DNA of 64,000 nucleotides from Chloroflexota bacterium (GTDB lineage: Bacteria > Chloroflexota > Anaerolineae > Aggregatilineales > Phototrophicaceae), in contig WTGN01000040.1 in the NCBI GenBank assembly GCA_011523545.1, positions 20,868 to 84,867 on the forward strand. Reading direction: 5' to 3'. Below the pieces are notes generated by a model. That model had not been told where the DNA came from and searched no databases. It saw only the letters and a list, made by a program, of their open reading frames with translations. The position numbers and the translations under genes are program-made. Every line of letters begins with the position of its first letter. The stretch's first letter is position 1. Shown here in pieces: positions 41,040 to 50,093 of the stretch.

Positions 41040-41841
41040 AATATCCAGGTCTTTTGGCGCGCAGCAGCGACAAGAGCTGCGCGGCATTCTGGCGGGCGGA
41101 CTTGCGCCGATCCTGCCATTGGTGCGGTTCCAGGCAATAGTAGCCGTCGTAGTTCGCTGCCTGCAGCGCCGCCACCTGCCCGGCGAGATCGACGACGCCG
41201 TCATTGATCGCCACCCAGCCCGCCTCGGCCGTCCAGTTTTTGAAATGGACATGGGCGATCAGATCGCGCGCCGCGTCATAACCGGCGGGGTAGGCCTTTT
41301 CCCCGGAGGCGGCCGCGTTAGCCGGATCCCAGGCGACCTTGACGCCGAGCGTCCGCGCGATGCTTGCCAGATTGGCGCCGGTATCGGCATAGATGCTCGA
41401 GACATTTTCCAGCAGGACTTCAATGCCTTCGCTAGCGCAGAGCTCAATCGCCCGGCCGAGGTGGTCATATATTGCCGCCGGAATCGCCTCCGAGCGGCTC
41501 TCGCGCCGGAAGCTGAAGAGGGTCATGCGCCGAATCTCCAGGCGCTGCATCAGGCGGAAGGCCGTTGGCAGGCGCGTCTCGAAGGTCTGCGCGATATCGG
41601 CTGCGTCCAGCGGTCCTTTGAAGAAGCCGGGGCTCACGCCGATCAGGTCCAGGTCGAGCTCGGCGGCGGTATCCGCCACTTCTTGCAGAGCCCGCTCGCT
41701 CACATCGGGGAAGCGGCGGCCGGCCAGGGCGCGCAGCTCATAGGCGCGAATGCCCAGCGACCGCCCCAATCGCGCCGCCTCGGCGAAGGAGTCGTCAATC
41801 TCGTCGCTGACGATGGCGAGTCGGTCTGTCCAGTTGGTCAT
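40957..41841 (-). CDS. Sugar phosphate isomerase/epimerase (xylose-isomerase-like TIM barrel)
   Basis: The 294-residue protein is an AP-endonuclease-2/xylose-isomerase-type TIM barrel: LGIRAYELRAL, LIGVSPGFFKG, IEVLLENVSSIYADTG, VAWDPANAA, HVHFKNW and YYCLEPHQW provide the usual Glu, Asp and His metal ligands. The family includes isomerases and epimerases of sugars and inositols. The last 28 residues (from Tyr267, with CRGEPVARP) are encoded by a GTAG-foot hairpin and the bases after it, so the native end was probably near residue 266. AGGACAAAGG precedes the ATG. Confidence 0.88.
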   Translation of the reverse strand: MTNWTDRLAIVSDEIDDSFAEAARLGRSLGIRAYELRALAGRRFPDVSERALQEVADTAAELDLDLIGVSPGFFKGPLDAADIAQTFETRLPTAFRLMQRLEIRRMTLFSFRRESRSEAIPAAIYDHLGRAIELCASEGIEVLLENVSSIYADTGANLASIARTLGVKVAWDPANAAASGEKAYPAGYDAARDLIAHVHFKNWTAEAGWVAINDGVVDLAGQVAALQAANYDGYYCLEPHQWQDRRKSARQNAAQLLSLLRAKRPGYCRGEPVARPLIEYGDAKGRARPGSRRH

Positions 41842-41939
41842 TGCTTGCCTTTGTCCTGTTGGCGGTCGATTCTCAACCTTTCGACAATACTAACGCTTCC
41901 CGTCCGCCGCTGCACGAAATTCAGGGGCGCCACATTTGG

Positions 41940-42178
41940 AAATGAATTGGGCTTTTCAGCGCCGCGCGCAGACACTGCGGGACGCAAGGCATTTGGCCTG
42001 GGCCGCTTCTGTGGAGCGCCTGTGTCAACAGGCCTCGCCCTTGAGCGGACAGGGGGCTTGTGTCCGCCGAGTCTGCTACTTGCGGGCGCTTCCGCTGTGC
42101 TCTCGCCGGAATTATCCTCTACAATACCAGTCAACCGCCCGCATACGAACGTAGGGGCAACTCTGAGAGTCGCCCTTG
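41940..42178 (+). repeat. Mixed dispersed repeats between isomerase and enolase-superfamily genes
   Basis: 41948-42030 resembles the segment at 3230-3410 (TTTCAGCGCCGCGCGCAGAC, then ACGCAAGGCATTTGGC). A GTAG hairpin with arms GACTC/GAGTC-like lies at 42150-42178. Promoter-like TACAATACC is at about 42120. No gene is seen in 41,842-42,198. Confidence 0.55.
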
Positions 42179-42198
42179 CGCCATGAAAGTTCAAGCAC

Positions 42199-43305
42199 TT
42201 GAAAATAACCGACGTTGAACTGCGCCAATACCGGTGGGAGCGAGGCGCGCCGATTCGCAATGGCATGCACACCTATGTCTGGACCGGAATGGGTCTCATC
42301 CACGTTCACACTGACGAAGGACTTTGCGGACTTGGCTGGGCGCTGGCGCCGCAGCATGCCGGTATTGCGCCGGTGGCTGCCGGCTTGCTCGAATACTGCA
42401 AGCCCCTTCTCATTGGCGAAGATCCCTTCAATTATCGGCGCATCTGGCAGAAGCTCTGGGTGCCGAAGCTGCTTGGCCGCCGTGGCTTGACCACGCGCTT
42501 CATCAGCGGGATTGATATCGCGCTTTGGGACTTGATGGGAAAAGCGACCGGCAAGTCGGTGCACAAGCTGCTGGGCGCGGCGCAAGCGCGTGTGCCGGCC
42601 TATATCGCCGGCGGTTATTACGGCGAGGGCAAGGGGCTGGCGGGCCTGGCGGCGGAAATGGAAGCAAACCTGGAACTGGGCGCCAAAGCGGTCAAGATGA
42701 AGATCGGCGGCGCTTCAATCGCGGAAGATGTCGAGCGCGTCCGCGTCGTGCGCGAGACCATCGGGCCCGATGTCGACTTGATGGTCGATGCCAACTGCGC
42801 CTACAGCGGGCGTGAAGCGCTCAATATCGCGCGCAAGATCGAGCGTTATGACATCTTCTGGTTCGAGGAGCCGCTGCCGCCGGATGATTATCGCGGGCAT
42901 GGTCGCTTAGCCGCCGCGACATCCATTCCGATCGCCACCGGCGAGAACGAGTATACGCGCTACGGCTTCCGCGATCTCATCGCCCATGACGCGGCCGCCA
43001 TCTTTAACGCCGATGCGCAAGTGCTGGGGGGCATCACCGAGTTCATGAATGTCGCCGCCCTGGCCGCCGCCCATGACCTGCACATCGCGCCTCATGGCGA
43101 TCAGGAGATTCACCTGCATCTCGTCGGCGCGATTCCCAACGGGCTCATCGTGGAATATTATCGAGACACGATTGACACCAACCGGGGCGATATCTTTGAG
43201 GAAAAACTGAGCTTGGATGATGACGGCTGGCTGACTGTTCCCGATCGTCCCGGGCTTGGCTTCACGCCGAATTACGACTTTCTCGAGCGGCATCGGCTGG
43301 CCTAA
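42199..43305 (+). CDS. Mandelate racemase/muconate lactonizing enzyme-family protein
   Basis: The gene starts at TTG 42199, giving the family-typical (M)KITDVELRQY; no ATG in this frame is better placed and no clear ribosome-binding site is seen. The enolase-superfamily barrel has the KxK acid/base motif (Lys166, Lys168), metal ligands Asp197, Glu223 and Glu249, and a His299/Asp272 dyad, placing it in the mandelate racemase subgroup. Most such proteins are sugar-acid dehydratases. It fits with the isomerase, LacI regulator and importer nearby. The substrate cannot be named. Confidence 0.9.
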   Translation: MKITDVELRQYRWERGAPIRNGMHTYVWTGMGLIHVHTDEGLCGLGWALAPQHAGIAPVAAGLLEYCKPLLIGEDPFNYRRIWQKLWVPKLLGRRGLTTRFISGIDIALWDLMGKATGKSVHKLLGAAQARVPAYIAGGYYGEGKGLAGLAAEMEANLELGAKAVKMKIGGASIAEDVERVRVVRETIGPDVDLMVDANCAYSGREALNIARKIERYDIFWFEEPLPPDDYRGHGRLAAATSIPIATGENEYTRYGFRDLIAHDAAAIFNADAQVLGGITEFMNVAALAAAHDLHIAPHGDQEIHLHLVGAIPNGLIVEYYRDTIDTNRGDIFEEKLSLDDDGWLTVPDRPGLGFTPNYDFLERHRLA

Positions 43306-43340
43306 AAGCGATCCCGGCGGCGAAGGAGACTCATAAGCGA

Positions 43341-44552
43341 ATGGCAACACCACTGCGCCTCTGTTACGTGCTCAATCATGGGGACTCGCTGACGCAATGG
43401 AAAGACGCGGGCCTGCTTGACTTGCAGCTCCGGCTCGTCCGCGCCTTCCGGCAGCGGGGCGCCGAGATAAACATCGTCAGCCATGGCGGGCGCGAAGAGC
43501 TGGCGCTCCTGTCGCAGTTGAATGGCATGAAGCTGCACTGCAACTGGATGGGCCTGCCGCCGAAGACCTACGCCCGCCGCATTCACCAATTGCACGCGCC
43601 TCAACTCATCGGCTCGCATCTGGTGCAGACCAACGACGCCGCCGCGATCGTGGTGGCGCAGCGCATCGCCTGGGCTTGGCGCATCCCGCTCGTATACCGC
43701 TTCGGTTTCGTATTGTCTGACCAGCGGCGCGCCTCCCCCGAGCGCTTCTCGCCGGCCGATGTGGCGCTGGTGGAGAGCATGGAGCGGCAGGGCGCGCGGA
43801 CGGCGCAGCACATCATTTGCCCGACGCGGCAGATCGCGGAGCAGTTCGCTGACATTGAACCGCTAGCCCGCGACAAGACGACCGTGATCCCCAGCGCGGT
43901 GGAATCGGAGATTTTCCGCCCGCTGCCGGCGCCCAAGCAATATGACCTCGTTTACCACGGGCGCGCCCTTGAATTCAAGAATCTTTGGGCATTGCTGGAA
44001 GCGGTGGAGCGGCTCGATGTGACGATCGCCATGATCGCGGGTCCCCTGCCGCGCGAGATCGGCACGGAAGACGATGAGCTGCCCGCCCTGAAAAAGCGCT
44101 TCGGCGATTTGGACGGCCGCATCCACTGGCTGGGCCGCATCGAGAATACGCAGCTGCCGGCTTATCTTAATCGCGCGCGCGTCTCAATCATCACATCTTT
44201 CAGCGAGGGAACGGCCCGCAGCCTGTCGGAAGCGATGGCTTGCGGCCTGCCCTGCATCGCCACGCGCGTGCCCGAACTCAAGTATATGATCGAGCATGAA
44301 GTCAATGGCTACCTCTGCGAGACCGATACGGCAAGCATTGAGTACGCGATCAAGACCGTGCTGTCGAAGCCGGCTATGATGCGGGCGATGGGCGAAAACG
44401 CCAGGCGCGACGCGATCGAAGTTTACTCTTTTGAACGGCTGGCGCAGAAAGAATACGACCTGCTGCTGAACACCGCCCGGCGCAACCCGGTCGAAAGCGC
44501 GCCCGCCCGCATCGCCAAGTATCTCTTGCGGCGAAACCCCTCCTGGGCTTGA
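43341..44552 (+). CDS. Glycosyltransferase, GT4 family
   Basis: The 403-residue protein has the GT-B fold of GT4 enzymes. The C-terminal nucleotide-sugar site is clear: VIPSAVESEIFRP, YHGRALEFKNL, and the EX7E motif in SEGTARSLSEAMACGLP, followed by NGYLCE. The N-terminal half has GGREELALLSQLNG and NDAAAIVVAQR. AAGGAGA lies upstream of the ATG. It starts 35 bases after the enolase-superfamily gene, so the two may be cotranscribed. Acceptor unknown. Confidence 0.9.
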   Translation: MATPLRLCYVLNHGDSLTQWKDAGLLDLQLRLVRAFRQRGAEINIVSHGGREELALLSQLNGMKLHCNWMGLPPKTYARRIHQLHAPQLIGSHLVQTNDAAAIVVAQRIAWAWRIPLVYRFGFVLSDQRRASPERFSPADVALVESMERQGARTAQHIICPTRQIAEQFADIEPLARDKTTVIPSAVESEIFRPLPAPKQYDLVYHGRALEFKNLWALLEAVERLDVTIAMIAGPLPREIGTEDDELPALKKRFGDLDGRIHWLGRIENTQLPAYLNRARVSIITSFSEGTARSLSEAMACGLPCIATRVPELKYMIEHEVNGYLCETDTASIEYAIKTVLSKPAMMRAMGENARRDAIEVYSFERLAQKEYDLLLNTARRNPVESAPARIAKYLLRRNPSWA

Positions 44553-44630
44553 TAGGCAACAACCCACGCGGCCGCGCCTACGTAGTTCCAAGTAAATCAA
44601 GTAAAACTCCAATCGAATGCCGATGGCGAA

Positions 44631-44952
44631 TTCGGGCGACTCTCCGAATCGCCCCTACAAGGCTTGTTCGGTAGTGGTTGGCAGAATGCTGGCTCTACAA
44701 CATGCAACAGATTTCCAAAGCTTCACCACAGAGGAACTGAGGAACTCACAGAGGTCACAGAGGGAGGTATTGTTTTCCCACAAGCGACGCTGTACGGACG
44801 TTTGCCCCACAGTGTCTACGCGCGGCGCTGTCGAAGGGCGGCAAGCCATGTCATAAATTTACGGCGCGCACGGGCGAGACAAGTCTCGCCCCTACAGATC
44901 CTTCCTTTAGCCGCCGTTGAGTTGTCATGGCTCAGTACCGGAAAAGCCCTAC
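44631..44952 (+). repeat. Long composite repeat, copy 1 of 2
   Basis: About 320 bases nearly identical to 47740-48080. In order it holds an inverted GTAG hairpin, GTAGTGGTTGGCA, a CACAGAGG-type block, GTTTTCCCACA, GTGTCTACGCGCGGCG, a second GTAG hairpin and TTGTCATGGCTCAGTACCGG. No convincing coding frame is inside. It lies upstream of the LacI gene. Confidence 0.85.
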
Positions 44953-45070
44953 AGTTTCCCATCATTGAGGATTCATGCGCTAAAGAACGCCAAGTCAACA
45001 CCCGCTTGGGACTGCGGTGAACAAAGAAGCGAGCGCCCCTGCTTCCCTCGTTCTATATGAGAAATGCTAT

Positions 45071-45118
45071 TTGCAATGCCGCGCGCGATATGTTATGATT
45101 GTTTCGAAATCGATTTCG
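45071..45118 (+). promoter_or_regulatory. Promoter and LacI-type operator of the regulator gene
   Basis: TTGCAA (45071-45076), a 17-base spacer and TATGAT (45094-45099) form a good promoter. A perfect 14-base palindrome, CGAAATCGATTTCG (45105-45118), with a central CG as in LacI-family operators, covers the expected transcription start. This predicts autorepression. Confidence 0.75.
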
Positions 45119-45158
45119 TGAATGGTCGTCAGTCGACCGAATCCCAGGCAGAATGCCC

Positions 45159-46229
45159 ATGCCGCTGACCATTGAAGACTTGTCAAATCGACTGGGGATT
45201 TCCTCTTCGACCGTATCCAAGGCGCTCAATGACCGCCCGGATGTCGCGCGCGAAACCAAGGACCTTGTGTTGCGGACGGCGCGCGAGCTCGGTTATCAGC
45301 CGTCGGCCGCGGCGCGAAACCTGCGCCGTCAGCACAGCAACAAGATCGGCTTGGTTGTCACCTACCCGGTTCAGCGGGTATCCGACTTCCTCTCCGAGCT
45401 CATCCTGGGCATGGCGACCGTCGCCGAAGGGGCCGATTACAACCTGATTCTTTATACATCCATGGTCGGCAGCGCCGATCGCATCAAGAAATTATGCCGT
45501 TCGCGCGAGGTCGACGGCATCATCATCGCCTGGCCGCCGCGCCGGCAGGAGACGGTCGCGCTTTCGCTGCTGCTGGCGGATGAAGACATGCCGCATGTCT
45601 TCCTGCCGCGCCGGGTGCCGCATGAGGCGATCTCCTATGTAGCGGCCGATCACCGGGGAGGCGCGCGCCTGTTGACCCGGCACCTGATCGAGCTGGGGCA
45701 TCGGCGCATTGGTTTTGAGCGGCTGCCGGAAGTGTATGAAACCGACTATGACCGGCACGCCGGTTACGTCGCGGCCCTGAGTGATGCGGGCATCGACTAT
45801 GACCCGGCCCTGGTTATTGCGGCCGATTCGGGGGCTGCCGATTACGACTGGCGTTCGTTTGACGACTTTCACGCGCTGAGAGAGCCGCCAAGCGCCATCC
45901 TCTTCTTCACCGACCCGCTGGCGATCCGCGCCCTTTCCCACGCCAAGGCGCGCGGCATTCGTGTACCGCAGGACCTGTCCATCGCCGGCTACGATGGCAT
46001 TTTGTCCTCCGGCGTGACGGAACCGGCGCTGACCACCGTGCGGCAGCCGACGACGGCGATGGGCGAGCTGGCGGTGCAAAGCCTTTTGAAGTTGATTGCG
46101 AACGGCAGCGCGGAAGCGGAGCAGCACACACTGCCGGTGGAATTGATCGCGCGCGGCTCAACTGGCCTGAACCTGAGGGCGCCGCGCATGGCAGGCGGCC
46201 GGGCGGGCCAGGGTCCTGGCGCCGATTAA
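45159..46229 (+). CDS. LacI-family transcriptional regulator
   Basis: The frame opens at 45099, but that part overlaps the operator; ATG 45159 gives the normal N-terminus (MPLTIEDLSNRLGISSSTVS), with ATG 45153 as an alternative. The helix-turn-helix and hinge (ALNDRPDVARETKDLVL, ELGYQPSAAARNLR) are followed by a periplasmic-binding-protein-like sensor domain (LVVTYPVQRV to LTTVRQPTTAMG). It likely controls the adjacent sugar importer and itself through the palindrome upstream. A terminator follows the gene. Confidence 0.93.
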   Translation: MPLTIEDLSNRLGISSSTVSKALNDRPDVARETKDLVLRTARELGYQPSAAARNLRRQHSNKIGLVVTYPVQRVSDFLSELILGMATVAEGADYNLILYTSMVGSADRIKKLCRSREVDGIIIAWPPRRQETVALSLLLADEDMPHVFLPRRVPHEAISYVAADHRGGARLLTRHLIELGHRRIGFERLPEVYETDYDRHAGYVAALSDAGIDYDPALVIAADSGAADYDWRSFDDFHALREPPSAILFFTDPLAIRALSHAKARGIRVPQDLSIAGYDGILSSGVTEPALTTVRQPTTAMGELAVQSLLKLIANGSAEAEQHTLPVELIARGSTGLNLRAPRMAGGRAGQGPGAD

Positions 46230-46242
46230 CTTAGGAAAAGGT

Positions 46243-46272
46243 GGCAGACGCTTGAAAGAAGCGCGCCTTTTT
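46243..46272 (+). terminator. Probable intrinsic terminator of the LacI gene
   Basis: GGC, CGCTT, loop GAAAG, AAGCG and GCC pair with a small internal bulge and are followed by TTTTT at 46268-46272. Confidence 0.5.
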
Positions 46273-46316
46273 GTCTTGTAAGCAAAGTGTACGTTTAAGC
46301 GTATGAGGAGCATATT

Positions 46317-47609
46317 ATGCGCAAGTTGCTAGTCATTCTGTCCCTGTTGGGATTGCTAATCGGCATCCCGGCACTCGCCCAAAGCGGAGACGCCTGCGAA
46401 ATCGACGCGCCTGCAGAGCCGGTGACGATTGAGATGATCAGCTGGCCCTTCGCCATTACCGAGTTCTACGCTGCCGAAATGGAAGCCTGCAGCCAAGTAG
46501 ACAACCTCACCGTCAATACTAATCTGCTGGATTCGGCGTCGCTGCGGGAGCAGGTTGCTCTGGCGCTGTCCGGCGGCGGCGATTCGCCCTATGACATTCT
46601 GCACGGCGCCAACGGCCAGATCGCCGACTGGGGCGCGCCTGGCTGGGTCATGCCGCTTAACGATCTGATCGAAAAGTACTGGGATGAATACATCCTTGGC
46701 GATATCCCGCAAGGCTATTGGGATAGCGCCAGCTACAACGGCAATATCTATGGTGTGCCAGTGGTAGGCAACACGCTGCACCTGGTCTACCGCACCGATG
46801 TCTTTGAAGAAAATGGCTGGGAAGTTCCCGATACCTACGACGACCTGCTCAACTGGTGCGACGAAGTTGGGCTGGGCAACCCCGATTGGGAACTGATCTA
46901 CGCCATGGATGTTTCGCGCTCGCGCGCCTGGGAGCTGGAATTTTTCATGCTGCTTCGTGCGATGGGCGGCGATTATCTCGATGACGACAATATGCCCGCC
47001 TTCAACAGCGATGCGGGAATCGCCGCTGTTGATCTGATGATCGAGACCGTCAACCGCTGCGTCGGCGAAGATGGCGTCGCCTTCGGTTTGAATGAGATCC
47101 AGGTCGCCATGGGCAACGGCGGCTTGCCACTGACCAAGATCTGGGCCAGCCGCGCCGCGACGATGGCTGACCCCGAACGCACCGACCTGGGCGATGTAAT
47201 TGGCTATGCGCCAGCGCCGAGCGTCGTCGAAGGCGGCCCGCGCGCCGGTTCTGCCTGGCTCGACTTCTACTTCATCCCGACCAACACCACCAACGATCCC
47301 GACCTGGTTTTCCAGGTCATCATGGAAACGGCTGACGCCGCCAGCCAGCAAGCGGCCGCCGCCGTCGGCTCGACCACGCGCAATTCGGCTGCCTCTTTCG
47401 GTGGACCCTACCTGCCGGCCGCCAACGAAACTATCGGCAACGGTATTGGCAACTATGCGGTGAATCCGGCGGTCAGCATAGCTATCGCCAAGCTGGAGCA
47501 GTACTTGCCGCTGGTATGGCCCGGCGACATGACCGCCGAAGAAGCGCTCGAAGCAGCCGCCGCCGAATACATCACTGAAGCGACCGCGCAAGGTTATATT
47601 GCGGGTTAA
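46317..47609 (+). CDS. Extracellular solute-binding protein of a sugar ABC transporter
   Basis: A signal peptide (LLVILSLLGLLIGIPALAQS) leads a 430-residue binding protein of family 1: ITEFYAAEMEAC, SPYDILHGANGQIADW, YNGNIYGVPVVGNTLHLVYRTDVFEENGW and the C-terminal VSIAIAKLEQYLP. There is no lipobox cysteine after the signal. GAGGAG lies six bases before the ATG. It lies between the LacI gene and two permeases, and within the pair of long composite repeats. It should bring a sugar or sugar derivative to the permeases. Confidence 0.93.
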   Translation: MRKLLVILSLLGLLIGIPALAQSGDACEIDAPAEPVTIEMISWPFAITEFYAAEMEACSQVDNLTVNTNLLDSASLREQVALALSGGGDSPYDILHGANGQIADWGAPGWVMPLNDLIEKYWDEYILGDIPQGYWDSASYNGNIYGVPVVGNTLHLVYRTDVFEENGWEVPDTYDDLLNWCDEVGLGNPDWELIYAMDVSRSRAWELEFFMLLRAMGGDYLDDDNMPAFNSDAGIAAVDLMIETVNRCVGEDGVAFGLNEIQVAMGNGGLPLTKIWASRAATMADPERTDLGDVIGYAPAPSVVEGGPRAGSAWLDFYFIPTNTTNDPDLVFQVIMETADAASQQAAAAVGSTTRNSAASFGGPYLPAANETIGNGIGNYAVNPAVSIAIAKLEQYLPLVWPGDMTAEEALEAAAAEYITEATAQGYIAG

Positions 47610-47739
47610 GCTCGCGCTTGGCCCGACAGCATTGTATTGCGGGGGCGTCTGATGGGCTGTGTCGGCGGTCAGTGTCGAAGGGCGGCGCCTACCTGCCCTG
47701 CGCAACGCTATGTGTCGCCCACTGCCGCCAATATTTCAG

Positions 47740-48080
47740 TTCGGGCGACCTGCCAGGTCGCCCCTACAAGGTTTGTCCGGTAGTGGTTGGCACAATGCTG
47801 ACTCTACAACATGCAATGGATTTCTAAAGCTTCACCACAGAGGAACTGAGGAAGGCACAGAGGCCACAGAGGGATGTATTGTTTTCCCACCAGCGACGCT
47901 GTACGGATGTTTGCCCCGAAGTGTCTACGCGCGGCAATGAATCGCCCGCTTGCGCTGTCGAAGGGCGGCAAGCCACGTCATGAATTTACGGTGCGTACGG
48001 GCGAGCCGGCGGCTCGCCCCTACAGATCCTTCCTTTGGCCGCCGCTGAGTTGTCATGGCTCAGTACCGGACAAGCCCTAC
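47740..48080 (+). repeat. Long composite repeat, copy 2 of 2
   Basis: Nearly identical to 44631-44952, with an added stretch of about 19 bases near 47937. A further partial GTCAGTGTC element lies at 47636-47695. The repeat separates the binding-protein gene from its permeases by 510 bases without a gene, which is unusual for an ABC operon. Confidence 0.85.
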
Positions 48081-48119
48081 GCCCGCACCGCTGATGGAAG
48101 CGAATAAACTGGACAGAGC

Positions 48120-48983
48120 ATGAAACGAGACACCTTCTTCGCCTTCGCTTCGCCCAGCATCATTCTCATGCTGGCGCTGATGGTCGTGCCGCTGCTGATT
48201 GCGCTGTGGCTGGCGATGCAATATATGACCTTTCGCAATATCACCGCCCCGGAATTCGTCGGCTTGCGCAATTATATTGAGATTCTGGACGATCCTTTCT
48301 TTTGGCGCTCGTTTAATTTCACCGCGCTCTATATTGCTATTGTTGTGCCAAGCTGGGTCGTAATCGGCTTCATCATTGCGCTCTTTCTCGACCAGGTCTC
48401 TGGCTTCGTGCGCGGCGTCTATCTGTCGATATTCCTTCTGCCTTTCATCATCGTGCCTGTCATCGGAACAATCATGTTCAAGCAGCTTTGGGAACCCTCC
48501 GGATTACTGACCTGGGTCTATCAGCAGTTGACCGGCGCACGTTTCCGCGTCAACGAGACTTCTGTCAAGACGCTGATCATCATCTTCGGCATCTGGTACG
48601 TCACGCCTTTCACCATCGTGGTTTATTTCGCTGGCTTGCAGACGCTGCCGAGCGAGATGATTGAAGCGGCATCGATCGATGGCGCCAGCCGCCTGCAGAA
48701 GATTCGCCACATCGTCATCCCTTATGTTAGCTCGCTCACCGTCTTTATCCTGCTCTTTTCAATCATGGATTCGTATCGCGTCTTTGACAGCGTCTTCGTC
48801 TTGTCAGAGCTGAATCCGCAGTTCAAAGCTGATACTGTCATGACTTACACTTTCCTCACGGCGATGCAATTTCAGCGCTTGGGCAAGTCGAATGCTATGG
48901 CGATCCTGACGGTGATTGGCATCATGGTGGTGCTGGTGCCTTTCCTCTATCTGATGTACAAAGAACAGATCGCGGAGCGCTGA
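48120..48983 (+). CDS. Sugar ABC transporter permease, MalF/UgpA type
   Basis: The 287-residue protein has about six membrane helices and the cytoplasmic EAA loop (LPSEMIEAASIDGASRLQ, then KIRHIVIPYV), which docks to the ATPase. It precedes the second permease by one base. No ATPase gene lies in this unit, so a shared MsmX-like ATPase elsewhere is expected. Confidence 0.93.
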   Translation: MKRDTFFAFASPSIILMLALMVVPLLIALWLAMQYMTFRNITAPEFVGLRNYIEILDDPFFWRSFNFTALYIAIVVPSWVVIGFIIALFLDQVSGFVRGVYLSIFLLPFIIVPVIGTIMFKQLWEPSGLLTWVYQQLTGARFRVNETSVKTLIIIFGIWYVTPFTIVVYFAGLQTLPSEMIEAASIDGASRLQKIRHIVIPYVSSLTVFILLFSIMDSYRVFDSVFVLSELNPQFKADTVMTYTFLTAMQFQRLGKSNAMAILTVIGIMVVLVPFLYLMYKEQIAER

Positions 48984-48984
48984 T

Positions 48985-49989
48985 ATGGATAGGGTCAACA
49001 GCCGCTCCGGACGGCTATTCATCCACGCGGTGCTGGTTTTATTCGCCATCTACAGCCTGGTGCCCTTCCTCTGGGCGGCGCTGCAATCTTTCAAGACGTT
49101 CAAAGACGCCTTCTCGCGCGCGCCCATCTTCCTCTTTCAGCCCACTTGGAAAAATTATCAGGAAGTCTGGATTCGCTCCCTTCCCGATGCCGGCTCTGCG
49201 GTCGGCTACGTCATCCTGATTGCCGTCGTCGTCATCACCTGCTTAATGCTTTTTGCCCGCTACATCCCGGTCAACCCGGCATGGATTTACATCGGCGGCT
49301 TGATCGGTTACGGCGTCCTGCTCTGGGCGATACCGCAAATGGTATACATGCAGAAGTACTACAAGTACTTCATCAATACGATAATTGTCACCGTCTTCAC
49401 GATCCTGATTTCCATCAGCATCGGCTGCCTGGCTGGTTATGCCCTGGCGCGGTACGCTGGCATGGCGGCGGTCGTCATTCTGATCGCGGCGCTGGCCTTT
49501 CGCGCCCTGCCGCGCTTGGCCTTCGTACTGCCCTACTTTTGGATTGGCTCGCTGCTGAATCTGTTGGATACGCACATACTGGTCATCATCACCCTGGTCG
49601 CCGTCAATCAACCCTTCACTATCTGGATGCTGCGCAGCTTCTTCATGGACGTGCCGAAGGATCTGGAAGAATCGGCGATGGTTGATGGCGCCAACCGCTT
49701 GACGTCTTTCCTGCATGTGATTGTGCCGGTCGCTTGGCCCGGCATCATCTCGACTTCGCTCTTCACCTTGCTGTTGGCCTATAATGAATTTCTGCTGGTG
49801 CGGGTCTTGACGCAAACCAACTGGACGCTGCCGGTCGCTATCTCGCGCTATACCGGCGCCGAAGATCCAGCGCAATTGACGCTGGCGGCGGCGGCGTCCG
49901 TCTCCGCGACCATCCCGATCATCGTAGTCATCCTCTTCTTCCAGAAGCACCTGGTCAAAGGATTGGCAGCTGGCGCGGTGAAAGGCTAG
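48985..49989 (+). CDS. Sugar ABC transporter permease, MalG/UgpE type, with extra helices
   Basis: The EAA loop is present (DVPKDLEESAMVDGANRLTS). At 334 residues it is longer than usual MalG-type permeases because of an insertion around residues 70-115 (YVILIAVVVITCLMLFARYI and WIYIGGLIGYGVLLWAIPQM) that looks like two additional membrane helices. The remaining part matches the family. It forms the channel with the preceding permease. Confidence 0.9.
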   Translation: MDRVNSRSGRLFIHAVLVLFAIYSLVPFLWAALQSFKTFKDAFSRAPIFLFQPTWKNYQEVWIRSLPDAGSAVGYVILIAVVVITCLMLFARYIPVNPAWIYIGGLIGYGVLLWAIPQMVYMQKYYKYFINTIIVTVFTILISISIGCLAGYALARYAGMAAVVILIAALAFRALPRLAFVLPYFWIGSLLNLLDTHILVIITLVAVNQPFTIWMLRSFFMDVPKDLEESAMVDGANRLTSFLHVIVPVAWPGIISTSLFTLLLAYNEFLLVRVLTQTNWTLPVAISRYTGAEDPAQLTLAAAASVSATIPIIVVILFFQKHLVKGLAAGAVKG

Positions 49990-50018
49990 CAAGCGGCTAG
50001 CGCTGAAATCACGATCTG

Positions 50019-50045
50019 TAGGGGCGACCTATCAGGTCGCCCGCC
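50019..50045 (+). repeat. GTAG-foot hairpin
   Basis: GTAGGGGCGACC, loop TAT, AGGTCGCCCGCC, a perfect copy 30 bases after the permease stop. Confidence 0.8.
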
Positions 50046-50093
50046 GGGCAACGGCAGAACAAGAAACCACTCGCAACAGATCAGGAGAAGCAA

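Noticed and set aside
46280..46305. Second LacI operator upstream of the binding-protein gene
   Set aside because: AAGTGTACGTTT lacks the symmetry and the CGAAATCG half-site found upstream of the regulator.
46356..47705. Long reverse open frame (449 codons) opposite the binding-protein gene
   Set aside because: The forward frame has a signal peptide, ribosome-binding site and family motifs; the reverse product has no recognisable domain.
44631..48080. Composite transposon bounded by the long repeats
   Set aside because: There is no transposase gene between or next to the copies, and no terminal inverted repeats or target duplications were seen.
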